A stretch of 50,811 nt of DNA from positions 30,460 through 81,270 of the forward strand of contig JAMJFS010000003.1 in the NCBI GenBank assembly GCA_023544565.1, read 5' to 3'. The position numbers and the translations under genes are program-made. Position 1 is the first letter of the stretch; every line of letters starts with the position of its first letter. This DNA is from Methanosarcinaceae archaeon (GTDB taxonomy: Archaea > Halobacteriota > Methanosarcinia > Methanosarcinales > Methanosarcinaceae). The notes under the pieces are model-generated. The model searched no databases. It had not been told where the DNA came from and saw only the letters and a list, made by a program, of their open reading frames with translations. Below, piece by piece: positions 34,603 through 43,634 of the stretch.

Positions 34603-36093
34603 TTAGCCGATCAGCACATACAATCCACCGGATATCAATGCACCCAGGAATGTTGATACAAAGTTGACGCCACTATTTGTCAGCATGCCTCTTCTTTGTA
34701 ATGTTGCACCAAGGAAACTGTCGATATTGGTTCCAAGGAACCCTCCTATCGTGGTGATAAGAATTGCAAGTGGGATGTTATCAACAATACCGAACAATGC
34801 TGCAAGTATTCCTATTGTCAGGGGACCTATGATCGCTACAAATTGCCCGATGGGCGTCACTCCTCCATCTATGCCGGGTTCGACAAATTTGAGCGTTGTT
34901 ATCATACGCGGCTTTATGCGCGATGTTGTACCGATCTCACTTGCCAATGTATCTCCTGTTGCTGTTGCTATTGTGCCAAGATATGCGTACGTGATGAATG
35001 CACCAAATTGTGGATATATGCCGTGTGCAACTGCGAGCACAAGTGCTGCTGTGCTGTTGCTGAATACGTTATCATAATTGCGGACACCACCTTTTGATTG
35101 TGCAAGTCCGATTGATTTTTTGAATCGATATTTGTATTTCGTGGATGCACCCCCCAGAATGAAAAAGGTGAGAAGGAGAAATATCCACAGGACATTTGTA
35201 AATACGATTATCAGAACACTGATTAGTGTTGCACTGAGAACTGCTGAGACGTCGGCGATCTTTGCTCTGTATGCAAGGTATCCTAACACAAGTGAGAATA
35301 TCATGGCTCCTGCCATCTGGGAGGGTGGCACGGAATAGCCAAAGATCGAGAATAGCCACATGATCATTCCCGCGCCAAGCGGGACTGTGAAATTATCATT
35401 TACATTTGATGGAATGGATTCTATCAATGCGCCTGTTGCGGCTCCAATGCCGGCTACAAAGAATACAAGATTGTAGGATATATCGACTCCCTGCCAGTAA
35501 ACGATCCAGGAACCTGCCAAAAATGCTGTTATCATTCCTACAACAAGAAGTGCAGTGCTGGATTTTACTGAATAAAGTTTGTGGATTTCACCTTGGTAAA
35601 TTCTTTTGGGGTACTCTTCAGCTGTGAGTGCATAGTACTTTAGTTGTCTCTTGTGGCGCATAATTGTTGCAGCACTGTCTCCAAATGTTGCGATTGCGAC
35701 TGATGCGGCTACTATATATAATGGATATGAAAAAGATGTGTATTCAAGTATGGCATTTATCAGCAGTAATATGAAGACCGAGATCGACAGATCCTGTGCA
35801 CCTATTATCCCACGGTTTTTGATGATACGATTATCGTGTATCGTTTTGTCAGCCATTATGCCATAGAGCATCGAACTTTCAGGCAGGTACCTGAAAATGA
35901 TATGTACCAAAAATGCGATCGCAACAAGTATTTTTGCATCAATGAATGGGAATAGCAATACAAGGAAACCTAACCCTGCATGTATGATCTGCCTTCTATA
36001 TTCGTGGTCCAGTGTTCTTATGTATGCTAAAATTTGATTCATGATGTGTCGATCTTGATTGTTTTTGATCTTATTTTTACTTCTGTTCTTCAC
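34603..36093 (-). CDS. Fusion of a polyprenol/diacylglycerol kinase-like domain and DUF92
   Basis: A very hydrophobic 496-residue protein. Residues ~30-230 resemble CTP-dependent dolichol/diacylglycerol kinases (YRRQIIHAGLGF near residue 33; a FGDSAATIMRHK segment around 138-149). Residues ~250-496 are the DUF92/TIGR00297 membrane domain (TGDTLASEIGTTSRIKPRMIT and GGVTPIGQ). Both families are linked to isoprenoid/phytyl-phosphate phosphorylation, so a role in lipid-precursor salvage is plausible but inferred. A better start may be the ATG at 36042 (MNQILAYI); the first 17 residues are Lys/Asn-rich. Confidence 0.85.
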   Translation of the reverse strand: MKNRSKNKIKNNQDRHIMNQILAYIRTLDHEYRRQIIHAGLGFLVLLFPFIDAKILVAIAFLVHIIFRYLPESSMLYGIMADKTIHDNRIIKNRGIIGAQDLSISVFILLLINAILEYTSFSYPLYIVAASVAIATFGDSAATIMRHKRQLKYYALTAEEYPKRIYQGEIHKLYSVKSSTALLVVGMITAFLAGSWIVYWQGVDISYNLVFFVAGIGAATGALIESIPSNVNDNFTVPLGAGMIMWLFSIFGYSVPPSQMAGAMIFSLVLGYLAYRAKIADVSAVLSATLISVLIIVFTNVLWIFLLLTFFILGGASTKYKYRFKKSIGLAQSKGGVRNYDNVFSNSTAALVLAVAHGIYPQFGAFITYAYLGTIATATGDTLASEIGTTSRIKPRMITTLKFVEPGIDGGVTPIGQFVAIIGPLTIGILAALFGIVDNIPLAILITTIGGFLGTNIDSFLGATLQRRGMLTNSGVNFVSTFLGALISGGLYVLIG

Positions 36094-36155
36094 TTTTTAC
36101 ATTTAAATATATTATTATATTTAGATTGCATTTACTTCTTAATAAAACTATATAG

Positions 36156-36761
36156 TTATGACTGGTATTCGATTTTTGCATTATTTTTAGTAAGGTCGTC
36201 CAGTTTTTCAATAAATTCATTCTCTTTTTCTTTGTTGATCTCAATAGTAAATTTAACCTCGTCTGAATATCCCTCTGAGATTATGTTTCCATAATCCTGT
36301 ATAAGATTTTTGATATTCTGCGTCTGTGGATATTCAAATCGCACAGTAATGCTGACAGTTTCATGAACTTCAAGTATACCTGCGTCTTCAATTGCTGCAG
36401 CAGCGGTTTCCCTGTACGCTCTTGCAAGCCCCCCAAAACCCAGTTTTGTTCCGCCAAAATATCGGCTAACGACTACGACGGCGTTGTGTATGTCCTTTAG
36501 TTCCAGCACTTTGAATATGGGCTTGCCGGAACTTCCTGCAGGCTCTCCGTCATCGTCATATCTCATTGCAAGGTCGTTGCTGCTTTTAATGAGGTATGCT
36601 GAAACATTGTGATTTGCATCGCTGTGTTGCTCTTTCACCTGTCGTATGAGGTCCTTTGCTTCATCCTCATTTTTGACAGGGTATGCATGTCCTATGAAAA
36701 CAGAGCTCTTTAACTCCTTTTTTGCTTCACCAGGGGCTTTGAGTGTTTTGTGAGTGGTCAA
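36156..36761 (-). CDS. YigZ/IMPACT family protein
   Basis: The 201-residue protein has the UPF0029 N-terminal core: AMRYDDDGEPAGSSGKPIF (about 67-85), VVVVSRYFGGTKLGFGGLARAY (about 95-116), then a C-terminal alpha/beta domain typical of YigZ. The family is related to eukaryotic IMPACT, a translation-stress regulator, but the archaeal role is unknown. The start is TTG at 36761, with GAGG about nine bases upstream. It lies upstream of the kinase/DUF92 gene on the same strand, 62 bases away. Confidence 0.9.
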   Translation of the reverse strand: MTTHKTLKAPGEAKKELKSSVFIGHAYPVKNEDEAKDLIRQVKEQHSDANHNVSAYLIKSSNDLAMRYDDDGEPAGSSGKPIFKVLELKDIHNAVVVVSRYFGGTKLGFGGLARAYRETAAAAIEDAGILEVHETVSITVRFEYPQTQNIKNLIQDYGNIISEGYSDEVKFTIEINKEKENEFIEKLDDLTKNNAKIEYQS

Positions 36762-36886
36762 TGGTGAGTTCCTCGGGTGTGTTTACTACATAGTTTAAAA
36801 ATTAGTTGCAATTGTGGGTTAAGTGTATACTCGTAATGCAACAAATTTAGTTTTGTCGGATTAATACAAGCCATCACGTTTACCAT

Positions 36887-36931
36887 AATATACTTAACTT
36901 AGTATTTTTTATATCACTTAGTGGTATACAT
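36887..36931 (+). promoter_or_regulatory. Promoter of the vapB-like antitoxin gene with repeated ACTTAGT
   Basis: A tatttttta-tatc TATA-like box lies between two direct copies of acttagt (36897-36903 and 36916-36922), just upstream of the antitoxin ATG. Antitoxins of this type commonly bind their own promoter, so these are candidate operator half-sites. Confidence 0.4.
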
Positions 36932-37156
36932 ATGATAAGTGAAACTAAAGTATCAAGTGGATATTCTACAATTGTTCCGGCAGATATCAGAAAATCGCTC
37001 GGCATCAATCCTGGCGACATTTTAGAATGGAATCTCAGTGATCATGAAATAACAGTAAAGCCGCGAAAGAAGATGCAGTTTGAGGATATCGTAGGTTTGA
37101 TCGAAGAAGGCGGGGATGCACTGTCTGCAAAAAAGAGAATCCAAAGCGGTGTATAA
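36932..37156 (+). CDS. AbrB/MazE-like antitoxin (VapB type)
   Basis: The 74-residue protein has a SpoVT/AbrB swapped-hairpin domain: STIVPADIRKSLGINPGDILEW (about 13-34) followed by ITVKPRKK. The C-terminal helix would clamp the toxin. It directly precedes a PIN-domain toxin gene with no spacer. The antitoxin is intact, whereas the toxin is interrupted. Confidence 0.88.
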   Translation: MISETKVSSGYSTIVPADIRKSLGINPGDILEWNLSDHEITVKPRKKMQFEDIVGLIEEGGDALSAKKRIQSGV

Positions 37157-37549
37157 ATGATCTTTGTCGATTCTTCTTATTTTATCGCGATAGTAGACAA
37201 AAAGGACTAATGGCATAAAAAGGCTTTAAAATTATCTGATCATTTAACGAATAAGGCTGTTGTTGTGTCAAGTTTTATTATTTCAGAAGTAATAACTGAA
37301 ATCGGGAAAAGGAGTGGTGGTAAAGCTGGCTACAATTTATACAATTATTTTGAAGATTCATGCGATATTGTGCACCTCGATAAAGATCTGCTTGCAGAAA
37401 GCATGGAGTTATTTTTTAAATATGATGGTACACTTTCGCTTGCAGATGCCAGTTCTATCGCTGTGATGGATATGCTGGAAATTAAAGAGATCGTGTCATT
37501 TGATTCTGATTTCAATAAAGTGAGCCATGTGTGCAGAATTTTTAAGTAA
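37157..37549 (+). pseudogene. PIN-domain (VapC-type) toxin with one in-frame TAA
   Basis: The frame from ATG 37157 reads MIFVDSSYFIAIVDKKD, then TAA (37208-37210, codon 18), then WHKKALKL and a normal PIN domain to ...VSFDSDFNKVSH. The catalytic Asp near the start (D5), SEVITEI Glu and the C-terminal D-x-D pair are all present. In relatives the position after 'KD' is commonly Gln, so CAA to TAA is the likely change. No frameshift. An internal TTG/GTG start near 37265 would lack the first catalytic Asp. Confidence 0.85.
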
Positions 37550-37582
37550 TGTTAGTGACTCTATTAAATTATTCTATCTATA

Positions 37583-37764
37583 AAACCAATGTAACCGCTG
37601 CAGGCGGCACAGTCCTACACGAATCCTTAAAAATCGTTCATATTAGTCGGATTAACCGTAATATATAATTTGAAAAATCATATATTCCACAAAAATGGCA
37701 TATAGCATCTACGAAAAAACGCTCACTTTGTTCGCGTTAACTCGGAGTACATAATCCTATAGAT
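37583..37764 (-). repeat. Composite repeat, right copy, ending in a palindromic repeat (copy G)
   Basis: Collinear with 85-283: accaat, a GC hairpin (37594-37606), an AT-rich body with 'ttccacaaaa', then gctcactttgttcgcgttaactcgg and the AT palindrome ataatcctatagattata (reverse orientation of the dispersed family). The MITE interrupts the palindrome at its TATA. Confidence 0.65.
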
Positions 37765-37768
37765 TATA

Positions 37769-37875
37769 GAGGCTGTCCAACAATTACTATGGACGATAAA
37801 ATCAAATCTTATTTATTGATTTAAAGCCATATTTGTCCTTCTTTTATCTGTGATTTTGGATTGTTGGACAGCCTC
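37769..37875. mobile_element. 107-bp MITE-like element, copy 2 (inverted relative to copy 1)
   Basis: Perfect 16-bp terminal inverted repeats GAGGCTGTCCAACAAT, flanked by TATA on both sides (37765-37768 and 37876-37879). It is the reverse complement of 3337-3443 with about two differences. No ORF. Confidence 0.88.
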
Positions 37876-37904
37876 TATATACAATAAAAAATCCAAAACA
37901 ATGT

Positions 37905-38137
37905 CCACAATGCAAAAATAAATCACATGCACAAACAACAAATTGTAAAATGTTACTGATGAAGAACTTCAGGAAGCCAGGCAATTGATAAAAAAGAATC
38001 CACAACATCCTTTAGTTAAACATGATGCGAAAAGACCTGAAATTCTTCGGGATTTTATCGCACTTGTTTAGGGCAAGTTTAATGACAGGCATGATGTGGG
38101 TATTAGCTTGTGGCTATCGAACTTGTTGACACAGGTG
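37905..38137 (+). pseudogene. Decayed remnant of an unidentified gene
   Basis: One frame gives a zinc-ribbon-like CPQCKNKSHAQTTNCK (from about 37912). A shifted frame continues with VTDEELQEARQLIKKNPQHPLV, RPEILRDFIALV, then TAG (38068-38070), then GKFNDRHDV and a stop near 38146. The two frames join naturally at about 37950, so one frameshift plus one stop seem to have inactivated it. I do not recognise the family. The MITE ends 30-40 bases upstream. Confidence 0.4.
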
Positions 38138-38259
38138 CTGGATTGACGCCATAGGTTGGAATTTCATCATCTTGCGCAGGCTTTATATATTTTTCATGTC
38201 GTATTGCGTTTACAGGGTGAAATTGTACGGACGACACCAGTAGTGATGATGAACCTTCT

Positions 38260-38718
38260 TTGTGTAGAGCTGGGGTCAATATCTGCATTCGTAGTGGGTG
38301 TATCGAAGATATTCCAGAACTTGAGAATATTGAATCCGAATGTTTTGATTCTTCTGATTATTCATTAAAACGTAGACAGTTCAGGTATCTATTATCACGG
38401 TCCGGTTCTACATTTTATGTGGCTTTACTGGATAGTGTGGTAGTGGGTTATATTTGTGTTATCTACTACCTCAAAAGTGCCAGACTTTATTCGATTGCAG
38501 TTTCAAGATCGGTACAGGGAATGGGCATCGCTTCAAAATTGATCGGGAAAGCGGAAGAAGCTGTGCGTATGCATGGCAAAACACGTTTTTTTCTAGAAGT
38601 AAAAGTAAACAATCCTGCAATTAGCCTGTACACTAAATCTGGATTTGATCTAATATCAAAAATTGATAATTACTATATAGATGGCTCAATTGCCTGTAAA
38701 ATGATGAAATTACTTTGA
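38260..38718 (+). CDS. GNAT-family N-acetyltransferase
   Basis: A 152-residue GNAT domain protein, RimI-like: IRSGCIEDIPELENIESECF near the start, the acetyl-CoA motif SVQGMGIASKLIGKAEE (about 88-104), and LEVKVNNPAISLYTKSGF (about 113-130). The start is uncertain: TTG 38260 is the first usable codon and no clear ribosome site precedes it, so the 5' end may be damaged like its neighbours. It is followed after 28 bases by a DUF2156 gene. The substrate could be protein N-termini or a small amine. Confidence 0.75.
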   Translation: MCRAGVNICIRSGCIEDIPELENIESECFDSSDYSLKRRQFRYLLSRSGSTFYVALLDSVVVGYICVIYYLKSARLYSIAVSRSVQGMGIASKLIGKAEEAVRMHGKTRFFLEVKVNNPAISLYTKSGFDLISKIDNYYIDGSIACKMMKLL

Positions 38719-38746
38719 TGAAATTACTTGAATTGAATGTGATTGT

Positions 38747-39604
38747 ATGGAAAAATTAACCATCGAATATTATAATGAATTTAAAACCCGTACTGCAAAA
38801 ATTGAACATAAATTATGGTCATATTATTATCCTGTTCATGCTGCAGACGGCGACGTTTATGTAGAACATCTAGACGATAACCTTTTATTTTTTAAAAAAA
38901 ACGGTCACTGGGATGCATTGTTGCCACCCATTGGAAATGTGAATAAAAATTCACTTAAAGAATGTTTTGAATATCTTCACGAATTGAACCAGAATGAAAA
39001 GGGTGCCATATATAACTGCACAGGTTCTGAAATAGATATGGTGGGATATGAGAATTATTCAATGTCTGTTGAATGCTATGATTACATATACCGCAAGGAT
39101 GAACAATTGCAGATTGCAGGGGGAAAATTCAATCCTATACGCAATCACATCAGCTACTTCAAGAAACACTATAATTATGTAGTTTCTCCTTATACGGCAG
39201 ATGATTATAACGACTGTGTCAGGCTTTTTAATGGGTGGAAAGAGAATAAGCAGAACAGTACAAACCTAGCAGAAGAACATGCTGCAGAACTTTTCTCGAA
39301 TCTGTGCCTGTTATCTGACATGTTCGGCATTACCGTAAAGATCGATGACCGGATTGTAGGTTTCAGTATAGGTGGCATGCTCAGTGAAACAGAGGCCATC
39401 TGCATCCTGCGCAAGGCGGACCGCGAATATAAAGGACTATCTTAATTCATAGATCATGAATTTTACATGCATCTGCCAGAATGTGTCCAAACAGTCAATG
39501 ATGGGGATGACTTAAGCATAGAGTCCCTCCGAAATTACAAGGAGAAATGGCATCCGGTAGAAAAACGGTGTTGTTACACATTATCCCGCAAGCCATGCAA
39601 CTGA
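38747..39604 (+). pseudogene. DUF2156-type acyltransferase-fold protein with one in-frame TAA
   Basis: From ATG 38747 the frame encodes a protein resembling the C-terminal domain of phosphatidylglycerol lysyltransferases (DUF2156): a YYPVHAADGDVYVEHLDD segment, SYFKKHYNYVV, FGITVKIDDRIVGFSIGG and REYKGLS. TAA at 39443-39445 (codon 233) interrupts it; the frame then continues FIDHEFYMHLPECVQTVNDGDD, as expected for the family, to TGA at 39602-39604. The lost residue was probably Gln (CAA). Without the last 53 residues the fold would be incomplete. It overlaps the next gene by ten bases. Confidence 0.8.
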
Positions 39605-40911
39605 CAGGGCTTATCATATTTGTTCTTGCATATACCGGAATTGTTTTTACCCGAATTCCCTGCATGAATGTTGGCAGGCCCGCAGATGCCTTCATAGGTG
39701 CAGTCCTGATGATCCTCTCAGGAGTTCTCACTTTTGATGAAGCCATATCTCCTATTGATTTTAGGACAATAGCCTTACTTTTTGGTATGATGGTAGTGAC
39801 TGCAAACCTTGGGGAGAGCGGCTTTTTCAACATGTTGTCCTCAAAAGCAATATTATTTGGCCATACGCCAAAAAAATTAATGTTAGTTGTTGTGATAGCC
39901 ACTGCCCTATCAAGTGCATTTTTTGTAAACGACATCGTGGCATTGATATTCACTCCGCTGGTGATACGGTTGTGCCTGAAATATAGGCTTAACCCTGTGC
40001 TCTATCTCATAGTTACTGTCATTGCATCCAATATTGGCAGTACCATAAGTATAGTAGGAAATCCCCAGAACATGCTGATCGGCGTTCAGTCAGGCATATC
40101 TTTCACACGGTTTATAATATATCTTGCACCTGTAACTCTTGTATCAATCTTTGTACTTATTGCAGTGCTCTTTGCATTTTATAAAAAAGATCTTCTGGGT
40201 AGCTTATGTGCAGATAAGACTGATAATGTGATGCATACTATTGATAAGCCACATATTGACAAGAATATGATGAAAAGTAGTGGTGGATAAAATGGTCCCA
40301 CATGCTTGAATAAAAGTGGGACAAAGGCTTCATTATTTATTCCTATTTTTGTTATGGTCCTGTTTTTTGCAGATTCGATACTGTACATAGGATTGCCGCT
40401 CATAGCATTATCGGGCGCAGCACTTGTTTTTATAATAGACCGTGGGAAAACGTCTCAAATATTGAAAAATGTAGACTGGGTTCTGTTGCTTTTCTTTGCA
40501 GGGCTTTTTATTGTGATCGAAGGTGCGGTAAGATCAGGTGTTTTTGAAATATTTGATCAGATACGACTAATGCCGGATGCCGGAGGCATCGTGCTCCTTC
40601 ATATTCTTGGCATAATGGGGTCTCAGATAGTGAGCAATGTGCCTTTTACCATGTTTATGATACCATATATCACGCCTGTATCGTCTGATGTATTATGGAT
40701 AAGTTTTGCATCAGGCGCCACCCTTGCAGGCAATTTAACGTTAATAGGCGCTATTTCAAACATCATAGTAGTTGAGATGGCTGCCAAATCTGGAATATAT
40801 ATCAAGTTTTCAGAATTTTTTAAGATAGGGTTTTTTGTGACGTTGCTGAGCATATTTGCTTCTTTGATAATTTTAATGATCGAGCACCAGGTAGGATTTT
40901 TAAAAGTCTGA
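39595..40911 (+). pseudogene. SLC13/ArsB-like anion permease with one in-frame TAA
   Basis: The frame from ATG 39595 encodes 438 residues with about ten to eleven hydrophobic helices. Family-like segments are FFVNDIVALIFTPLVI, SNIGSTISIVGNPQNMLIG in the first half and SQIVSNVPFTMFM, SGATLAGNLTLIGAISNIIV in the second, the two inverted halves of an ion-transporter superfamily fold. TAA at 40288-40290 (codon 232) falls in the central hydrophilic loop between the halves. The second half could start at TTG 40306, so two separately translated halves are conceivable. It overlaps the DUF2156 gene end. Confidence 0.8.
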
Positions 40912-41164
40912 AAAAATGGGTTTTGAGAAGTCGGGATAGAGTATTTGTAGTTTTAATATAAGTCTTCATTAATGAGAAATGGGCCACAGGAAACATATAT
41001 TTATTGATGGAAAATTAATAGTGAATATACGCTGGATGATTTTGTTATCCAAATAGGGGTATGATCGAATACTTTCACCCCGCTTGGCTCATTTATATAT
41101 ACCAATAGTGCGTATTGATGTTTGCCTCCCAAACAAAATACAAACAAGAGGCTTGAGGAATAAA

Positions 41165-42100
41165 ATGACAGAAACAGCAATTAGTATAAAAGACAGGTTT
41201 TTAGAACTTGGTATTGAGGTCCCTATTGAGGATATTGAAGAGAGATTGGACAAACTTGCCAACAAATTCAAGGTCCCAATGGATGAAGCCAAGAGAAGTG
41301 TTGTTAACTATTTTTTAAAAGAACATGACATTGCCAGAAGTGATTTCTATACAAGCCAGGATTATGGCGAATCACCGGTTGTAAATGTTGCAGACATAAC
41401 CGAAGATGGAAAATGGGTTAGTGTCAAAGGCAAGATCGTTCAGTTATGGGACAATGATCATGAATCTATCTCACAGGTCGGGTTGATCGGGGATGAAAGC
41501 GGCACTATTAAATTCACAAAATGGGCACGTGATGACTTTCCCGATGTAGAGGTAGATAAATGCTATCTGTTCAGTAACGTGGTCTCAAAGGAATGGAACG
41601 GTAAGATCGAGGTCAGTCTCAACAAGAATAGTTCAATAGAAAAGATCGATGAGGATATAGATGTGGGGACATCAACTGTTAACTTCACTGGAGCAATGGT
41701 TGATATCCAGTCAGGTTCAGGACTCATCAAACGTTGTCCTGAATGTAATCGTTCATTGACAAAAGGGGCATGTACGGATCATGGAAAGGTTGAAGGTGTG
41801 TATGATCTCCGTATCAAAGCTATTATGGATAATGGTGTTGTCACACAGGAAGCCCTGTTGAATCGCGAGATCACAGAGATGGTGACCGGTATCACACTTG
41901 ATGATGCTATTGCGATGGCTGCTGATGCTCTTGACCAGGCAGTTGTTCTGGACCTTATCAAGAACAAATTAGTTAGCAGGTATTATACTGTTACCGGACC
42001 AAGGCTGGATCGGTATATATTGGTAGATTCAATTGAGCAGGAATCACAGGTGGATAGCGCATTGATTGACAGTCTACTCGCAGAAGTGGAGGTGGCATAA
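41165..42100 (+). CDS. Replication protein A, RPA41-type single-stranded DNA-binding protein
   Basis: The protein (311 residues from ATG 41165) binds single-stranded DNA in replication and repair. It shows an N-terminal helical part, an OB-fold region (VSVKGKIVQLWDNDHESISQVGLIGDESGTIKF, cited here in part) and a zinc finger C-x2-C-x8-C-x2-H (CPECNRSLTKGACTDH). This is the euryarchaeal RPA41 layout. GAGGA precedes the ATG; a longer frame from 41084 is unlikely. The RPA-associated gene follows with no spacer. Confidence 0.92.
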   Translation: MTETAISIKDRFLELGIEVPIEDIEERLDKLANKFKVPMDEAKRSVVNYFLKEHDIARSDFYTSQDYGESPVVNVADITEDGKWVSVKGKIVQLWDNDHESISQVGLIGDESGTIKFTKWARDDFPDVEVDKCYLFSNVVSKEWNGKIEVSLNKNSSIEKIDEDIDVGTSTVNFTGAMVDIQSGSGLIKRCPECNRSLTKGACTDHGKVEGVYDLRIKAIMDNGVVTQEALLNREITEMVTGITLDDAIAMAADALDQAVVLDLIKNKLVSRYYTVTGPRLDRYILVDSIEQESQVDSALIDSLLAEVEVA

Positions 42101-42667
42101 ATGGCAGGATATTTCAGGGAAGTCGCAAGAAGGATTTTTGCCCAGGAATTTAGGGAATCCAATCTGACGTTCAAAGACGGTGATGACCAGTATGCTCCGC
42201 AGTATTTGCTCACCCCGACCGGTGCGAAGGTTAACCGCATGTTCATTGTGGGAACACTCACCGAGAAGGAAGATATCGGTACTGATTCAGAATACTGGCG
42301 TGGACGGGTATCAGATCCCACCGGCTCATTTATGGTATATGCAGGGCAGTACCAGCCAGAAGCTGCACAGGCTTTGGTGGAATGCGAAACACCTGCATTT
42401 GTAGCGATTGTTGGAAAGCCAAGCACATATACTACAGGTGATGGAAATGTTCTAACATCAGTGCGTCCTGAATCGATACAAGTAGTTGATGGAAATACCC
42501 GTGATATGTGGGTACTGGATGCAGCAAAGCAGACAATGGATCGCCTTAATTTGCTCAATGGTGATGGGGCAGATGCTGTAAAAGCTGTTGAACACTACAA
42601 TCCTGATGTAGAACACTATCGTGGAATGGTAAAACAGGCTTTGGAATCACTCAAGGAATATCAGTAA
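42101..42667 (+). CDS. RPA-associated protein
   Basis: A 188-residue OB-fold-containing protein that in euryarchaea is encoded next to RPA41 and binds it. It begins MAGYFREVARRIFAQEFRES and carries GTLTEKEDIGTDSEYWRGRVSDPTGSF (cited in part) and PAFVAIVGKPSTY. The start codon directly follows the RPA stop, so the pair is one operon. A perfect stem-loop 50 bases downstream may end the transcript. Confidence 0.9.
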   Translation: MAGYFREVARRIFAQEFRESNLTFKDGDDQYAPQYLLTPTGAKVNRMFIVGTLTEKEDIGTDSEYWRGRVSDPTGSFMVYAGQYQPEAAQALVECETPAFVAIVGKPSTYTTGDGNVLTSVRPESIQVVDGNTRDMWVLDAAKQTMDRLNLLNGDGADAVKAVEHYNPDVEHYRGMVKQALESLKEYQ

Positions 42668-42717
42668 GACGACTTGAGTTTTGGACAGCGATTTTAAAAA
42701 GTAATTTTGGATAGTAT

Positions 42718-42741
42718 TACTGCGCCATAATTGGCGCAGTA
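42718..42741 (+). terminator. Perfect 9-bp stem-loop after the RPA operon
   Basis: tactgcgcc-ataatt-ggcgcagta is a perfect inverted repeat with a six-base loop, 50 bases past the RPA-associated gene stop. It lacks a T-run, so the terminator reading is tentative. Confidence 0.45.
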
Positions 42742-42791
42742 GACCAAAAGTATGATAAACAGGGGCGGCATTTTGTTATATGGTGATTAAT

Positions 42792-43013
42792 ATGAAGACG
42801 TATCTCTTAATTTGGTTTAATAGCAATGGTGCCAGTCCGTCAGACGTTAATCAGAGACTCATGTCCCTTGGTTTCGAGCCAATGCAGGGTTCTTATGACT
42901 ATGTCTATGATTGGGGTAACAATGTAGATTTAGATGAGATCCTTAGATTTGGGGATAAAGTGCATCTAAGCCTTCAGGATTCTGGAGTCTTATTCAAGAT
43001 CGAGACTACGTAA
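42792..43013 (+). CDS. Small conserved-looking protein of unknown function
   Basis: A 73-residue acidic protein starting at ATG 42792, with GGTGAT four bases upstream (an ATG at 42780 is also in frame). It reads MKTYLLIWFNSNGASPSDVNQ, then an alternating beta-alpha pattern ending VLFKIETT, suggesting a small ferredoxin-like alpha/beta fold. I do not recognise the family. It stands alone between the RPA operon and a convergent operon. Confidence 0.6.
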   Translation: MKTYLLIWFNSNGASPSDVNQRLMSLGFEPMQGSYDYVYDWGNNVDLDEILRFGDKVHLSLQDSGVLFKIETT

Positions 43014-43100
43014 ACAAGTTCGTTCTTGTTTATTGATTATATTTGGTATGAAAATATCCTCATTTTATTGTTCGTGGGTGTCTCAAAGGGTCATGAATGT

Positions 43101-43634
43101 TTATTTTAGAGATTTTTCTAGATTGCGTGAGAATGCTACATAATCACAACATTTTCCTTCGATCTCAATGATCCTTGCGGAAATCACACCATTCTTGATG
43201 ATCAATTCAACTACGGTAGGATCTGCCATTCTGGGTGATGTAGGAGAACCCGGGCACACGAGCATGACATCACTCTTCTCGATAAGTGGTCTGTGTATGT
43301 GTCCAAAAATAAGAATATCCACTTCCATCTCAAGAGCAAGGTAGCGCATTGCTGTAGTGTTTGTAATAGATAATCCGGCTTCGTGCACAACACCGATCTT
43401 TACTCCTTCCACCTCAAACTTTACCCGCTCCGGCAACAGTTTCTTCAATTTTGCATCATCGGAATTTCCACAGACTGCTTTTAATTTTCTAGTGGACGCA
43501 AAAACCTTGTAACACTCCACAGATGTGAAATCACCTGCATGAACAATAATATCGCAGTCTTCAATGACATCAATGATATTATGGGGAATTGATGTGCCAT
43601 GCAAGTGCGTGTCGGAAATTGCAATTATTTTCAT
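43101..43634 (-). CDS. Metallophosphoesterase (YfcE/MJ0936 type)
   Basis: A 177-residue calcineurin-like phosphoesterase with a complete metal-binding set: AISDTHLHG (motif D-x-H), VHAGDFTS (GD), CGNSDD (GNxD), GVVHEAG and FGHIHRP (GHxH). Such small archaeal members hydrolyse phosphodiesters in vitro with unknown natural substrates. Its start overlaps the stop of the upstream regulator gene by four bases, so it belongs to a three-gene operon with two winged-helix proteins. Confidence 0.9.
   Translation of the reverse strand: MKIIAISDTHLHGTSIPHNIIDVIEDCDIIVHAGDFTSVECYKVFASTRKLKAVCGNSDDAKLKKLLPERVKFEVEGVKIGVVHEAGLSITNTTAMRYLALEMEVDILIFGHIHRPLIEKSDVMLVCPGSPTSPRMADPTVVELIIKNGVISARIIEIEGKCCDYVAFSRNLEKSLK

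Noticed and set aside
38260-40911. GNAT-DUF2156-permease cluster as a novel osmolyte or lipid-modification system
   Set aside because: The arrangement is suggestive, but two of the three genes are interrupted by stops and no biosynthetic enzyme is next to them, so a functional system is not supported.
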